Part shown: positions 21,068-33,489 of the stretch, one piece after another
Layout: the number at the start of each line of letters is the position of its first letter
Numbering within the stretch: position 1 is the first letter of the stretch
Source of the DNA: Exophiala sp. HKRS030
Lineage: Eukaryota; Ascomycota; Eurotiomycetes; Chaetothyriales; Herpotrichiellaceae
NCBI GenBank assembly: GCA_023897205.1
Contig: JAHWDD010000004.1
Location: forward strand, 2,914,001-2,978,000
Reading direction: 5' to 3'
DNA: 64,000 nucleotides
Notes under the pieces: model-generated
The model's database searches: none
What the model saw: only the letters and a program-made list of their open reading frames with translations
What the model was told of the DNA's origin: nothing
Made by a program: the position numbers and the translations under genes

Positions 21068-23099
21068 CTAGGACGACGGCAGAGTGATTTGTGCGACTCC
21101 GTCCGCGACTTTCTGGACTGCTGCATCTTCACCAATTCCAGGCGCACTGTTGATCCGTTCTTTGCCTTCTGCACCACCTTTCGCGGAACTTTCCACACCC
21201 TCACCACCTGTAGTTTTAGTGGTCTTCTGAGCAGCCTTCTTCGCCTTCTTCTTTTCTTTGTCTGCGGCTTTCTTGGCGGCCAGTTCGGCCTCTGCTTTTT
21301 TCTTTTTCTCCCGTTCAGCTTGATTTCCACCAAAATGTTCTCGCCACTCATCGGCCTTCTTTTCATCGATCTTTGTGAAGAGGTACTCTGCTTTTCCGAT
21401 TTTGTGGCCAGGTTTGATATATGTTGGTAGCCAGCCGCCTTCAATGTCCTGTTCGGACGGGATCTGCAGGAAGTCGACATTCAATTGTTTGCGGATTGAT
21501 GCACACGTGGCCGGAAGATAAGGTTCGAAGATGGCAGAGCAGAGATAGATCAGGTTGATCACGGTGCCAACTACTGCTGCGGCTAGTGTGGGATCGCTGG
21601 CTACCAGGGCGTTGTCAAGTCTATGTGCTTGAATGAGACCATTGCCTGCCTCCGCCACTTTCATAGCAATCAGAACACCATTTCGAAGATGGACGGCTTC
21701 CATTTCGGTCAGATACTGCTTCACAAGATCTGTGACATCATCCAAGTGCTGCTTGAATGACGACGGTAGGTTGTGCGCATCAAAGTCTGGCAGGACACCA
21801 GAGTAAGCCTTGGGAGAGTTAACAAGCTTGATAACTCGATTGACAAAGTTTCCCAGCTTGGCGAGAAGCTCTGAGTTGTTTCCATCGATGAACGACCGCC
21901 ATTCGAATTGGGTATCACCGGACTCTGGGCGGTTCTTAAGTAGGTAATATCTCCAAACATCTGCAGGTACTCCAGTCTCTCTTGCATTGTTTCCGAAAAC
22001 ACCAATTCCGCGGCTCTTGCTGAATTTTCCATTCTCGTAATTGAGGTATTCCGTCGAGGAAAGATGATGTAACTGGGTCCATTGCTCGCGCGTGCCCATC
22101 TGGCATCCAGGGAAAATGACCGAATGGAAGGGAACATTGTCCTTGCCCATGAATTGATAAAGCTGTACGTTCTCGGGATTCTTCCACCATTTTTGCCATT
22201 CTTCGGTGTAGTTCGCCGTTATGGATGGATAGCCTATGCAAGCCTCGAACCACACATATAACACTTTGTGTTCGTAGCCTGGCAGTGGTACTGGGACACC
22301 CCAGGCCAGATCCCGAGTAATGCCTCTTTCTTTGAGGCCTTGCTTTAGCCATGATTCAGTGATTATTCTCGCACTTCTTGACCATGCACCCTTTTCAATG
22401 GAGTTCTTCGACCACTCTTCAATTTTTGGTTGCAATTCGTCTAATCGGAGATATGTGTGTTTGGTCTCTTTTGTTACAGGAGTCGCACCATCTAGCTTGC
22501 AGCGGGGGTTGATAAGGTCAAGAGGGTCAAGCAGGTTACCACACTTGTCACATTGATCTCCGCGGGCGTCATCGTAACCGCATTTCGGGCAAGTGCCTTC
22601 GACGAAGCGATCTGCCAAAAACTTGCCATGTTTCTCGCAGAAAGGCTGGCTGTTGATATGCTCAGTGAGATGGCCGTTGGCGTGAAGCTTCAAGAAGATA
22701 TCCTGAGCGATTTCTGTGTGCTGTTTGGTTGGCGTTCGGCCAAAGATGTCAAAGCCCAGCTCAAACCATTCGTATATCTCGGTATGAATCTTGTTGTACT
22801 TCGCACACAATTCTTCTGGAGTAACACCTTCTTCTAAAGCCTTCGTTTCTGTAGCTGTGCCGTATTCATCGGTTCCGCATACGAAAAGGGTCGGTCGTCC
22901 GCGGGCTTTGTTGTATCTGGAAAAGACATCGGCACTGAGCACGCTACCCACGATGTTTCCGAGATGCGGTACCTTCGGCGAATGTCAGTGAAAGCGTCTC
23001 ACTCTGTCGCAGAAGACTTACATTGTTCACGTAGGGTAAAGCAGATGTGATCAGAATATTTCTCTGCCCCTCTTGTGGAAGAATCTTTTGGGAGCCCAT
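21068..23099 (-). CDS. Cytosolic methionyl-tRNA synthetase
   Basis: Exon 1 (23099 to about 23022, MGSQKILP..ALPYVNN) joins the long second exon at VPHLGNIVGSVL, giving the class I HIGH-type motif HLGN; the intron is about 50 bp. FVCGTDEYGTATETKA, the zinc knuckles CPKCGYDDARGDQCDKC, the WVPVPL-like WGVPVPLPGYEHKVLYVWF and the KMSKS-type motif KFSKSRG all match eukaryotic MetRS. Total is about 650 residues. It lacks the N-terminal GST-like domain of the yeast enzyme. It ends with a lysine/alanine-rich tail (KKKAEAELAAKKAADKEKKK and onward), likely tRNA-binding. It charges initiator and elongator tRNA-Met. The 5' end faces the Lto1 gene across about 390 bp. Confidence 0.95.
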
Positions 23100-23492
23100 G
23101 GTGGGCGTGGACGGCGATGAATTACTCTGTCTATTCTGTGATTGTCTATTGAACACAACAAAATCCAGAGTGTCAATAGCCCACGTTGAATTATCTAGAC
23201 GCCTCGTGCTGTGTAAAGCGCAATTGAATCGCCCTTTTTGTGTCATATCCGCACTGAGTCAAAAATCCCCCGCAGCCTCATGCATCTTAGTCATCATCGA
23301 GACTCCAACCCATGTCCGTCTGCATTTTTCTCTAGGCATCGTTTTCTCTCTTCGCTACATGGACTCTACTCGAACATTCCATATCGTTGTCGCGATCAAT
23401 CAAGGTCTCAGCGAGTTGTAGCGGCCTTCTTAGCTCCTGAGATCAGCTACATAGGGATGCCCATTACCTTTTGAGTAAATCTTCATTCCACG
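23100..23492. other. Divergent promoter (MetRS / Lto1)
   Basis: Shared upstream region of two divergently transcribed translation-related genes. No gene seen. Confidence 0.55.
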
Positions 23493-24038
23493 ATGGCCTC
23501 TGATCCTTTTGATGAATTACTCGAACTCGAGAACGACTATTACAAGGAAGGCTATGATGCTGGAGTAGCCGACAGCAGATATGTTGGCATGATTGAAGGT
23601 AAGGTTTTTGGCATCGAGAAGGGATACGAGAAGGCGATTGAACTCGGCAAACTTCATGGACGAGCCCTTGTTTGGCAAAGCAGATTTCTGCAACAACCGT
23701 CAGGAGCAGACTCTACGCCACCAATATCACAACAAGAATCTATGGAAGCTCCGAGGTCCGGTGCTGCTCAAAAATTAGACGAGAGTGTGACGGCTCTTCC
23801 CCGGCTCTCGAACACTACACGCCTCCGAAGGCACGTCGATGGCCTGCAATACGTTACCGACGGTACAACCGTGGCACGAGATAATTCAGACGAAGCAGTA
23901 ACGGAGTTTGACGACCGAGTGACCAAGGCTAGTGCGAAGGCCAAGGTCATTGCCAATATAGTTGGCGAATCGCTGAATCCTGCAACCAGCACAAAAACTG
24001 GAATTGAAGACGCTACGGGACTTCAGGCAAGGCGTTAG
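23493..24038 (+). CDS. lto1: Lto1/ORAOV1-type protein (Yae1-like deca-GX3 domain)
   Basis: Single exon of 181 codons. Residues 8-60 carry the Lto1 signature: LELENDYYKEGYDAGVAD, then glycines every fourth residue (GMIEGKVFGIEKGYEKAIELGKLHGRA), the deca-GX3 motif shared by Lto1 and Yae1. In yeast the Yae1-Lto1 complex adapts the cytosolic iron-sulfur targeting machinery to the ABC protein Rli1, needed for ribosome recycling. The C-terminal 110 residues are low-complexity and unlike the usual short conserved C-terminal tail; it ends ATGLQARR, so the terminal Trp of many CIA clients or adaptors is not present. Confidence 0.88.
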   Translation: MASDPFDELLELENDYYKEGYDAGVADSRYVGMIEGKVFGIEKGYEKAIELGKLHGRALVWQSRFLQQPSGADSTPPISQQESMEAPRSGAAQKLDESVTALPRLSNTTRLRRHVDGLQYVTDGTTVARDNSDEAVTEFDDRVTKASAKAKVIANIVGESLNPATSTKTGIEDATGLQARR

Positions 24039-24531
24039 ACTTTGTTATCTGCAGCAGTTTTCTACAAACTACCTTCTAGCCAAGTCTGGTCTCAATTCTA
24101 CACTCATAGGCTATATATACGGCCTCAAAACGGCCTCATGCCGACCGGCAATTGGGGATTTACAGGCTTCTCCGCAAACTTCTGATCATCTCCACAGTAT
24201 CAGGAACAGCACGGTGTCATAACACCGTGTAAAGTTATGCACCGCAGATCCCTTTCGCTACCTCCCACACCTTTTTCCCCAGAATTATTGCAGCAATCCA
24301 TGATCGACACGGCTTTCTACTGGTCTTTTTCGATCCTCCGACAAGAACAGTTGCCGACACGAGGTATGACAAACGAAAATGCACTCTTTCTCCTCATGAC
24401 GTGCAGGTAGCCAAGAGAGAAATCTTTCCCACCCCGCAGCAAGATGCAGGACTCAAAAGGATGGCATGCTGTAGTGATGGTCTCGCTCTTCACTTTTTCA
24501 ATCTTCCTCATAAAGCAATTGTACAGCCGTG
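24039..24531. other. Intergenic between lto1 and SMP-30-like gene
   Basis: Contains a short perfect hairpin (separate entry) and the promoter of the secreted SMP-30-like gene. No gene seen. Confidence 0.5.
24210..24229. repeat. Perfect short inverted repeat (hairpin)
   Basis: CACGGTGT and ACACCGTG are separated by CATA: an 8-bp perfect stem with a 4-base loop, 170 bp after the lto1 stop. It could be an RNA hairpin in the 3' region or a dyad binding site; nothing distinguishes these. Confidence 0.5.
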
Positions 24532-25831
24532 ATGAAGACCTCTACAGCTGTTTTAAGCCTTTCTCTGGCGGTTTCCGCGTTTGCGCAAGTCCAGCCGGCT
24601 GGTGTGACCCAGCCTATCGTGGAGAAATGTGGTTCTAATGGCAGTGTTGTCTGCGTGAACAAATATGTAAGTATCAGCAAAGAGAATTTTATTGAGTTAC
24701 TCTAACATCCTCCAGAGCGCTGTTCTACCCTACCACTTCAATCGGTCCATCTCGAACAATAAGGCCGACTACGATTACCGCAATACCAGTGTTGGCAATG
24801 CATCCACTTGGGACCTTCTGGGACCTGCCGACTTTGTCGTCTTTGACCGAGAGCGCGGCTTGCAATATCTCGGAGACAGCCCAAGCTATGAGTTTATGTT
24901 CCCTGTCTCGAGTGCCGTGCACGAAGCTCCAATCTATGCGCCCAAGCAGAACCTGCTATTTATTTCTCAACTGGCTCCACCAACAGGCGTCTTGCCTCAA
25001 CTCGTCGTTGATCTCAACCAAAATCCGCCAACCTTGAGCAACTACACCCCCAACCCACCCATATATGCACCCAACGGCGGTACCTTCCGCAATGGTGAAC
25101 TGCTCTTTGCTGCAAGCGGCGGCATTGACGAGCTGGGAGGAACTGAGCAAAGGGTCTCACTGCGAACGGTTGACCCTGCCACAAACAAGTCAACTGTGCT
25201 GTTGAACAATTATTTCGGATTCTATTTCAATAACATGGATGATGTGGTGGTTCATCCAACCACGAGAGATATCTTCTTCACGGATCCAGACTACAGTTAC
25301 TTCAATGCTCTGACTGATACTGCACCGCAACTGCCAGCTGCAAGCTACCGGTTTGACCCAGCTACAGGTGCAGTGTTCCTCATTGACGACACGCTCATGC
25401 AACCCAACGGAATCGCCTTCAGCCCTGATGGTCAAACGCTATACATCTCCGACACAGGAGCCGTCTATGGCACAATAGCACCTGGCTATGGAGGTGATGG
25501 TACTCAGTTCAATACGACCGCACCACGCACAATCTACGCGTTTGATGTTACGAACAATGGCACAAGAGTTTCGAATAAGAGATCATTCTATCTCGCGCAA
25601 GATTGGGTTCCTGATGGATTGAAGGTCAGCAAGGAAGGTCTCGTCCTCACTGGCTCGGGACACGGTGTTGATGTGATTGACGATGTTGGTCAACTTATCA
25701 TGCGTATTCAGACCAACTACACCGTCCAGAACTTTGCCTGGACTGGCGAGAATCTCTCGACACTCTGGCTCATGGGCAATAATGGAATCAGCAAGGTGGA
25801 ATGGAATATCACAGGCCAAACTTTGGTTTGA
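24532..25831 (+). CDS. Secreted SMP-30/gluconolactonase-like protein
   Basis: Exons 24532-24666 (45 codons) and 24716-25831 give 416 residues. Exon 1 is a clear signal peptide (MKTSTAVLSLSLAVSAFAQ) cleaved near AQV, so the protein enters the secretory path; many N-x-S/T sites follow. The body has the six-bladed SMP-30 features: DFVVFDRERGLQYLG, HEAPIYAPKQNLLFIS, PNGGTFRNGELLFAASGG, NNMDDVVVHPTTRDIFFTDPDY, QPNGIAFSPDGQTLYISDTG and VPDGLKVSKEGLVLTGSGHG, i.e. the Asn/Asp metal-binding positions. Fungal members are annotated as lactonases/gluconolactonases; the actual substrate is unknown. Confidence 0.9.
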
Positions 25832-26363
25832 TGAGTGAGATCTTGCAAGAGGGAGAGAGAACACTCTATTTTGCGAAGTAATGTTTGATGAATGTTGATC
25901 TCAATAGGTACCTATATCAAGTCAATCTACTGATACGCCTTTCTTATACATTACCTGGGTCGTGGGTAGGTGTTCGTCGTGCATCTCGTGGAGTCTCATC
26001 AGCAGGACACATGCAAAAGGCGTCGTTAATTACTCAGCCATGGAAGATGTCTTTTATCCTCTTAAGTCTCCAAGGATCGGTCGTGAACCACAAACTACCC
26101 CGTCCCATCCCCATGTCATGCCGGCCGGGCCTCGTTTTGGGTCCCACGCACGGAATAGTGTCTGTCTCCATTCGGCCGGAACCCCAGACCCACTTTAATT
26201 TCACCCAAGGGAGAGCCTTGCGTCTTGGTCACTACGTTCGCACGTCTATCTACCTTGTGGACTTTTGTCAAAGCAATAGATGAGACTGATCTGTGTGTTT
26301 GTTGTAGTAGCGAGAGTTGAATGACGATTGGCGTATAGAGCAAAAGTCGACGATAGATCTACT
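25832..26363. other. Intergenic upstream of acetoacetyl-CoA synthetase
   Basis: 3' flank of the SMP-30-like gene and promoter of the synthetase. No gene seen. Confidence 0.5.
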
Positions 26364-28986
26364 ATGGCGACACCGTCACAAAAGCCCTTGTGGGAGCATC
26401 GGGCTCCCGAGTTCAGCCAGGTGGACGTATTCCGACGACAGATGAGTTTGAAGTACGGGTTGAATCTGAAGACGTACGATGACCTTCATCGGTGGTCTGT
26501 CGACGAGCTCGAAACCTTTTCGGCGGAGGTCTGGAAATACTGCGGCATCGTGTACAGCGAACCACCTACATCGACCGCCATCGGTCTCGAATCCATGTGG
26601 CCACGACCTCAATGGTTTCCTGGTGCTCGGCTGAACTACGCCGAGAACATGCTCGCCACGGGTCTCGCCGTGCACCCTGACGCCATCGCCGTGTCGGCGT
26701 GTCGCGAGGGTGGCACTGAATGGAGGCATCTCTCGTGGGTGCAATTGAGGGCCGAAGTGGAGAGATACGTCAGTGCATTCAGACATGCGGGCATTCGCAA
26801 AGGTGATCGTGTAGCAGGTACGTCCTTTTTTTCTGTTTAGATACAATCAAAATAAAAGAAGGTACAGACGAAGGCTGACTAGGTTGCCTCTTCTTCTTCT
26901 TCTGTAGCCGTCATGACGAATTCGCCAGAAGTCCTACTCGTTCTTTTGGCATCGGCCGCCGTGGGGGCCATATTTTCGTCCACGGCTCCTGATATGGGTC
27001 AGAAGGGGATCACGGAGAGGTATCTCCAGATCAAGCCGAAGTTAGTCTTTGTGGACTCTGAAGTGCTCTACGGTGGTCGTAACCAGGATCTCCGTGGGAA
27101 AGTCAGCTCTGTGGTTCGAAGCCTACAATCCGCAGGTGGCGATTTGAAAAAGGTTGTTGTGACAAAGGGTCGACTGTGGCAGGGCAAAGATTTGTAAGTG
27201 TTGATGCTGGACTTGACCCCCCCCCAAGTAAGTGATAGATCCCATGGTTGTTGACATTTGAGAAGAGTATCCCTGGATACGTTCCTACAAGCACCACGAA
27301 GAGAATTGGTTTATGAGCAAGTCGAATTCGATTATCCCGTTTACATTTTGTATTCGTAAGTATCTATATCGCTGCTTGATGGTGGTTAGAGGACGGACCG
27401 GCTGATAAGCGTCCGTATTTAGATCTGGAACCACGGGTCCACCAAAATGTGCGTGCTGTTCACAATACATACATACATGTGTGTGTATGTGTATACGCAC
27501 CTCAAATACTGACGGGTTTCCAGGTATATGTCATGCGGGTGGTGCTGCTCTTCTACAGCAGAAAAAAGACCTGATGCTCATCAAAGACATGGGCCCAAAT
27601 TCGGTATACTATCAATATACTACTGTAAGTGGCAAGTATCCAGCTACATGTGCCTCTCGACTGACCCTTAGTTCTTAGACCGGCTGGATGATGTGGAATT
27701 ACCTAGTGGCCGGACTCAGCACTGGTGCTCGAATAGTCATGTACGATGGAAGTCCTTCACATCCAAGTCCCGAATACCAAGTACAACTGTTATCAGAGCA
27801 AGGGTGAGTGACATAAATATCTCATCCTGGAATCGACACATCAGTGCATATCTAATGCAGGGCCTGTGTTTAGGGTGACTGAATGGGGTACGAGTCCAAA
27901 ATTCCTCGCAGCACTCAAACAACACGGTTTGGGTACCATGCCCAATCTCGACAACCTCTATCTCACATTAGTCACTGGGTCACCACTCTCGGTTGAATTG
28001 TCGGAATGGTTTTATCAGAAATTTCCAAGGCATGTTGCAACCTTTAGCAGTTCAGGCGGTACAGATCTCGTGAGCGCTAGTACGTTCTATTCTCCCTCAA
28101 CCTCTCTCTTCTTCTTCTCGTACCACACGCAAACCTCAAATACACTAACTAGACTTCTCGAAAAGTTGTGAATGGTTCAATGATGAGACCTTTCTACGCC
28201 GGAGAATTGGCGACGAAATGTCTAGGAATGGCCGTGGAAGTTTGGGACCTTGACGGCAAAAACATCGAAGATACCGGGGAAAAGGGAGATCTCGTAATCA
28301 CGAAACCGTTTTTCAGCATGCCCGTCACATTTTGGGGCGAGGATGGCATGGAGAAATATCGAAAAGCATACTTTGACCAGTTTCCCGGCGTGTGGTGCCA
28401 TGGTGATTTTATCAGCAAGAATCCCAGTACTCAGGGTTTCATCATTCATGGTAGAAGTGATGGAGTATTGAATCCGGGAGGTAAGGAAGAAACCTCACTT
28501 TCCCACAATAACCACGACCGACGTGGAGTTTCTGACAGTAAATCAATGCTAACTCTCACCTTTGGTCTGCCAGGTATCCGATTTGGCACAGCCGAACTGT
28601 ACGGCATAGTGGACAAATTCGATGAGGTGCTCGATTGCATAGCCGTAGGTCAAAGACGGGACCACGACACGGACGAAAGGGTCTTGTTGTTTCTCAAACT
28701 CGCCACTCAGAAACCTCTGACGAAGGACCTCGAGAACCGAATCAAGACGGCCATCAAGACCGAACTAAGCGCCAGACACGTGCCGTCGTATACCCTCCAG
28801 GTCGCCGACATCCCCTACACGGCCAACGGGAAAAAGATCGAAAACGTGGTCAAGGACATTGTGTCTGGACGTGTCCCCAAGATAGGAGGCACGGCCGTCA
28901 ACCCGGAATGTTTGGAAGAGTACAAGAGATTTGTAGACTTGGACTCGATGTCTTCTGGTTCTGGTCCCGTCAGGGCAAAGCTGTAA
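26364..28986 (+). CDS. Acetoacetyl-CoA synthetase
   Basis: Nine exons with eight short introns can be joined in frame from the ATG at 26364 to the TAA-type stop at 28984-28986. It starts with the AACS N-terminus (PLWEHRAPEFSQVDVFRRQM). The adenylate-forming motifs follow: SGTTGPPK, built from exons on both sides of an intron near 27361-27420; GWMMWNYLVAGLSTGARIV; GDFISKNPSTQGFIIHGRSD; and GIRFGTAELYGIVD with the C-terminal catalytic Lys region YTANGKKIE. WFPGARLNYAENML is typical of AACS rather than acetyl-CoA synthetase. It activates acetoacetate (ATP to AMP) in the cytosol, feeding ketone-body or leucine-derived carbon into acetyl-CoA and sterol synthesis. A (GT)n-type microsatellite lies in an intron near 27460-27495. 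Confidence 0.92.
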
Positions 28987-29273
28987 GTAGTGATCTTGGT
29001 ACAGTATGTGCTTAAAAGGCAAGGCGGATATGTGCAAAAAAGATATACCTAGGTAGGGACAAGAGAGTCTCGATCCAAGGTTTTGGCCCGGATACCATCC
29101 GTAATACCTAGGTATAGTGGCAACATTCCATGACGGCAGTTCAGAAGCGAAAAGCGTCAAGGACGGACATCGAGACAAGATAGAATCGAAGTAGCGTCAA
29201 GATATCATCATATCATGTCGGAGACTTTTTTCTTATTTCTTGTTTTGTCAATTCATTACATACAATCACCTAA

Positions 29274-30417
29274 CTATTTAGGTCCCTCGATCAAGACCTT
29301 GATGGCCTTGCCGTTTTTGACGTCCTCAAAGGCCTTTTCGGCGTCCTCGAAGCTGACTTTCCGGCTGATCAATTTCTTGACGTCGACCTTCCCGCTGCTC
29401 ACCAGGTTGACGGCGGTCTCGTAGTCACCCGAACCGTACCTGAAGCTCCCCTTGACCGTCAACTCCTTTGTGCACGCCGCCATGATGGGGAACGTGATCT
29501 CGTCCCGGCCCATGCCACCTTGGACGTAACTACCTCCCATGCGTAGGACGTGGATGGCGGTCTGGACGCTGGGTTCGGCTCCGCTGGCGTCGATGGCCAC
29601 GTCCGCGCCCCGACCCAGGTCGTTGTGTTTGATCAGGTTTTGGGCGTTCTCCGCCGCCGAGACCCTCCCAGGTTCAAATGCCGCGTCCGCGGCGAATGAC
29701 ATGGCGAAATCCAGTCGTTCTCGATTGATGTCGACGGCCACGACCTTTTTGGCCCCAAACGCCTTGGCGACGGCGCAGCACAAGAGACCTACGGGACCCG
29801 CGCCGAAGACCACACATGTGTCCCCTTGCTTCAAGCCGGACTGTTTGGTGATGTGAACCGCGACGGCCAGAGGTTCCATCAGGGCCCCCTCCTCCAGGCT
29901 CACCTTCTCGGGGAGCTTGTAACAAAAGTCTTCCGGCAGGACGTAATATTTTGCCAACGTGCCGTCGTAGGGGGGAGTCGCCGCGAAGGCCATGTCGAAA
30001 CACAAGTTGTATTTCCCTTCTTTACACCTCACGCACCTCCGGCAAGGGATGCCAGGTTCCATGGCCACCCTGTCGCCCTTTTGTACGCTACTCACGCTCG
30101 ACCCGACTTCCACGACCGTGCCCGCGGATTCATGTCCCAACACCATCGGGTCGTTCACCACGAAATGTCCGATCCTCCCATGTTGCCAGTAGTGCACGTC
30201 CGAACCGCAGATGCCAGTGTAGTTGACCCGGAGGAGGACGTCGTAGGGACCCGTGAGTTTTGGGACCGGTCGGTCTTCGAACAGGACATCTTTGATGCCA
30301 CGGAGGACGAAAGAGTTGTTTTCCTTTGGAATCGTGTTAGTTGGGCATACACAAGTAGGACTCGGTATGGTTCAGAGAATTGGGTAGCCTCACTCTTGTT
30401 TTTGTCTCGGAAGCCAT
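29274..30417 (-). CDS. xdhA: Xylitol dehydrogenase (D-xylulose reductase, XdhA-like)
   Basis: Exon 1 is the short MASETKTR from the ATG at 30417; after a 60-bp intron the frame continues ENNSFVLRGIKDVLFEDRPVP. Zinc medium-chain dehydrogenase features: catalytic Cys and His in YTGICGSDVHYW and GHESAG, structural zinc cysteines CRRCVRCKEGKYNLC, and the Rossmann GAGPVGLLCCAVAKAFGA followed by VVAVDINRERL (Asp selects NAD). The block GGSYVQGGMGRDEITFP and KGSFRYGSGDY is that of fungal XdhA. It oxidises xylitol to D-xylulose in pentose catabolism; sorbitol/L-arabinitol dehydrogenases are close alternatives. Length is about 357 residues. Convergent with the acetoacetyl-CoA synthetase gene. Confidence 0.9.
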
Positions 30418-30906
30418 TGTTACGGTTACACAAATATACCACAGTTACACTCACACACAAAGGAGACAGAGATAGGTAAGTAAAATATCAGAGTATCGCA
30501 GGGAGGTGAGGGGCAGGTTTCGGACTCTACTATCAAAATAACAAACGAGTTTTCTTCACCTGCAAGCTCTATACGAACACACAAGTCGCATGGAGTAATA
30601 GGGTCGAGTAAGGTAAATATTGAGCCAGCGGACCGCTTTCCCGTGCTGGTAAATACCTATCCATGTGTCTGGACATGGGACACCTCTGTATGGGTCATCG
30701 CATCCCCAGTGTGTCTCTTGTCTTTGACCACCGGAAAGATGCATTGAATTATTACGTGGGCGAGAGATTTTAGGCTAAAGAGACAATCAAGTGACTGCGG
30801 GGTTGTCTTTTATGACGACTTTATCGCGCTTCACTCCGTACATACTCCGTATATACTGTAAAAAAATAAAAAAGAGTACTCCGTCCCTTAACGAGTACCG
30901 AACTGA
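30418..30906. other. Intergenic, TACTCCGTA copies
   Basis: Upstream of xylitol dehydrogenase. Contains one exact TACTCCGTA (30843-30851) and two near copies (30832 and 30876) with an A-rich run between. No gene seen. Confidence 0.5.
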
Positions 30907-32929
30907 TCAATGGCCAACCTCCAATTGCACAATCTTGTCACAATTCAAAATTCCTAGAGGATCATATGCTTGTTTGAGCTGTATCATGTTAGATGCCGGA
31001 AGCCTCTAGGGACAATAAGAAGAAAGAGAAAACACTCACCTTGCGCATGGCATCGACCGTGTCCTCACCAAGTTCTTCACGGATGTATTCTCGCTTCTTC
31101 AAGCCAACACCGTGCTCTCCAGTGACTGTGCCATCCATTTCAATTGCTCGCTGGATCATACGGTGCACAACGTCTGAAGCCACCTGCTTCTCCGAGTCGC
31201 TGTATAGTAAGATAGCTGTACAATGAATGTTAGACCTGATTAGAACAAATATTTGGCAAGACCTACTGTGGAAGTTTCCATCACCAACATGCCCGCAGAT
31301 ACCTCCGATCAAGCCACTGCTTGCGACGTCGTCGTGGGTTTGTTGAATGATATCCGCGAGTCTGCTTATAGGTACAGCCTGTACGGAGTTAGTATTATGC
31401 AATCAGCCATCCTTTTGAGTGAACTTACCACGTCAGTAGTCCAGACGTGATCATTAGGATTTTGTTTGATGGCCATGACACTCCAAAGCGCTTCCTTACG
31501 GGCACTCCAGAGTTCTGCAGCTTCATCGTCGTTCTTTGCAAATTCAAAGCTCTTGTTCTTGGTGCCCTTGGCTAGATTTCGCACGATATTGATCTGTTCC
31601 TTGACACCATCCGGAGTACCGGCAAATTTGAAGAATAGGGTAGGGGCTTCCTGCCACTTCCTTGATGTCATGCCGCTCTGGTTGATACATCTCATCTGGA
31701 CATCGTCTAGGATTTCCATTCCAGCGAGGAGTATACCTTCGCCAACGACTTTCGCAACACACTCAGCTGCAGCATGGATTGTTGGAAAGGTGGCGACGGC
31801 AACAGATTGACTTTTAGGTAGAACAGTGACCTTCAAAGTAGCTTCCGTGACAATACCCAGCGTACCTTCGCTGCCGATGAACATCTGGGTCAAATTGTAG
31901 CCAGCACTGGACTTCCGAGGTCGACGTCTTGTCTTGATGATTGTTCCATCGGCGAGGACCACCGTCAGTGAGACCACCCACTCCCGCATGGTACCATATC
32001 TATACGCGTTTGTGCCCGAACAGCCGGTTCCCACCATGCCTCCAATTTTGGCACCTGGACCAGGGTCAGGGGGGAAGAACATTCCGGAATCACCAAGGTA
32101 TTCGTTGAGATCTTCCCAACCGAGAGCTGGCTGTACAACGATATCTAGATCCTTGGGATGAAATTGTAGGATTTTGTCCATTCGACTCATGTCTATACAA
32201 ATGCCCCCTCGTGTAGGCGCAAAATGTCCTTCCAGACTTGTGCCTCCGGATAACGCAGTAACGGGGATGTGTCGTCTATGGCAGACTTTCATGATTTCAG
32301 AAACCTCTTCGGTGGTAGCAGGGTACACGATCGCGAAAGGTTTCTCGTTCGGCTTCGTGGTATAGGACGACCATTCTGACCCAGAATGCGCGACCAAATC
32401 ATCCGGTATCGTTGATACATTCTCTTTTCCGACAATCTGAGCAAAGTCTACCCAAGCGGCTTGTAGGACCGAGTCTCGTGTATCGAGTTGAGGAGGTTGT
32501 GCTCGAGCGAGAGGTGTGGTTGAGGTGGTGTCTAGGGTCTTTTCGCCTCTCGAACCCAGCCAGTATGCGCCTCCGGCAACAGACAAAATGACTACCAAGG
32601 TCAGTATGGATACTCGATGTCCATATAGCAAACATACCAACACTCAAAGCCAATGTTCTCGGCTCTCCCTTGCGTTCACTAGACGCTTTTATATATTGTG
32701 CTTGCTCTTGTCTCTCGCGCTTCAATCTGTCTGAGGTGCTTTCGTACAGTTGTCCGCGGAATGATCTTGACGCCTCTTCTTGCTTGTCGAAAGTCCTCGT
32801 GGAACTGTGGAACGACCTTACGGCAGGTACACTTTGTAGAATCGAGGTTCGACATTGGGATTGCGTTTCAATGCAGCGCAGTACCGATGTGGCCGGGCGG
32901 CCAAGTCTCAGCATTGATTTCATTCTCAT
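30907..32929 (-). CDS. dld1: Mitochondrial D-lactate dehydrogenase (cytochrome c), DLD-type
   Basis: Six exons or so; the last, ending at 30907, reads LKQAYDPLGILNCDKIVQ, the usual C-terminus. The start is taken at the ATG at 32929 (MRMKSMLRLGRP); the upstream extension has no ATG. An Arg/Ser-rich presequence with RSFHSSTRTF indicates mitochondrial import, followed by a TM-like stretch (VVILSVAGGAYWLGS). The FAD-binding PCMH domain shows PVTALSGGTSLEGHF, PDPGPGAKIGGMVGTGCSGTN and FIGSEGTLGIVTEATLKV. The FAD-oxidase C-terminal domain has GICGHVGDGNFH and GTVTGEHGVGLKKREY. It oxidises D-lactate to pyruvate at the inner membrane, passing electrons to cytochrome c, and also clears methylglyoxal-derived D-lactate. 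Confidence 0.93.
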
Positions 32930-33489
32930 TCTGGGGAGGCTGGATTTATAACGATGGCATTTCTGCCTTTTGGACACCTTGCGACGGCAATCGACAAGTT
33001 AATAAAGGTTAGAATAGGATCTATCAGACCATGAGTGACCTTGAGCGCCCGGTTGCTTCGTAGATCTACCGGCGTCAAGTGCGGAGAGAACGAATTATTG
33101 CCGAAATGTTTAAGATACGGATAGAAGGACCCTACAAAGGAAGAACTGCTGTGCTTCGGAGTGAGATGAATCTCCGCGCAGATCATCAATTCTATCGAAC
33201 CACCCGTCTTCTCCGTGTATCTGTGTTGACCTATTTAAATCTTGGCCTCGCTCTTCTGATCGACTCAAACTACAACATTCATAGGTTAATGACCTTGTCT
33301 CGCCATTCCGCCCGATCACCTCCTGCCAACGCGTAACAACAATTTTCGTAAGGTCACCAGGCATTTGGCCGGACCACGATACTTGTTTAATGTCGCATAG
33401 AGATTTGACACGAAACAGGTGGTTGGGACAGACCTTACTCTACTCATCCTTTGCTCATCAACTCTATCTAGGGTCTCCCCCCGGCCGCG
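32930..33489. other. Intergenic upstream of D-lactate dehydrogenase
   Basis: Promoter of the dehydrogenase and 3' flank of the PAQR gene. No gene seen. Confidence 0.5.

Noticed and set aside
27460..27495. Possible regulatory repeat (CA/GT alternation)
   Set aside because: A simple microsatellite inside an intron of acetoacetyl-CoA synthetase; nothing suggests function.
29826..30479. 217-codon plus-strand frame over xylitol dehydrogenase
   Set aside because: Antisense shadow; the minus strand carries the complete zinc dehydrogenase.
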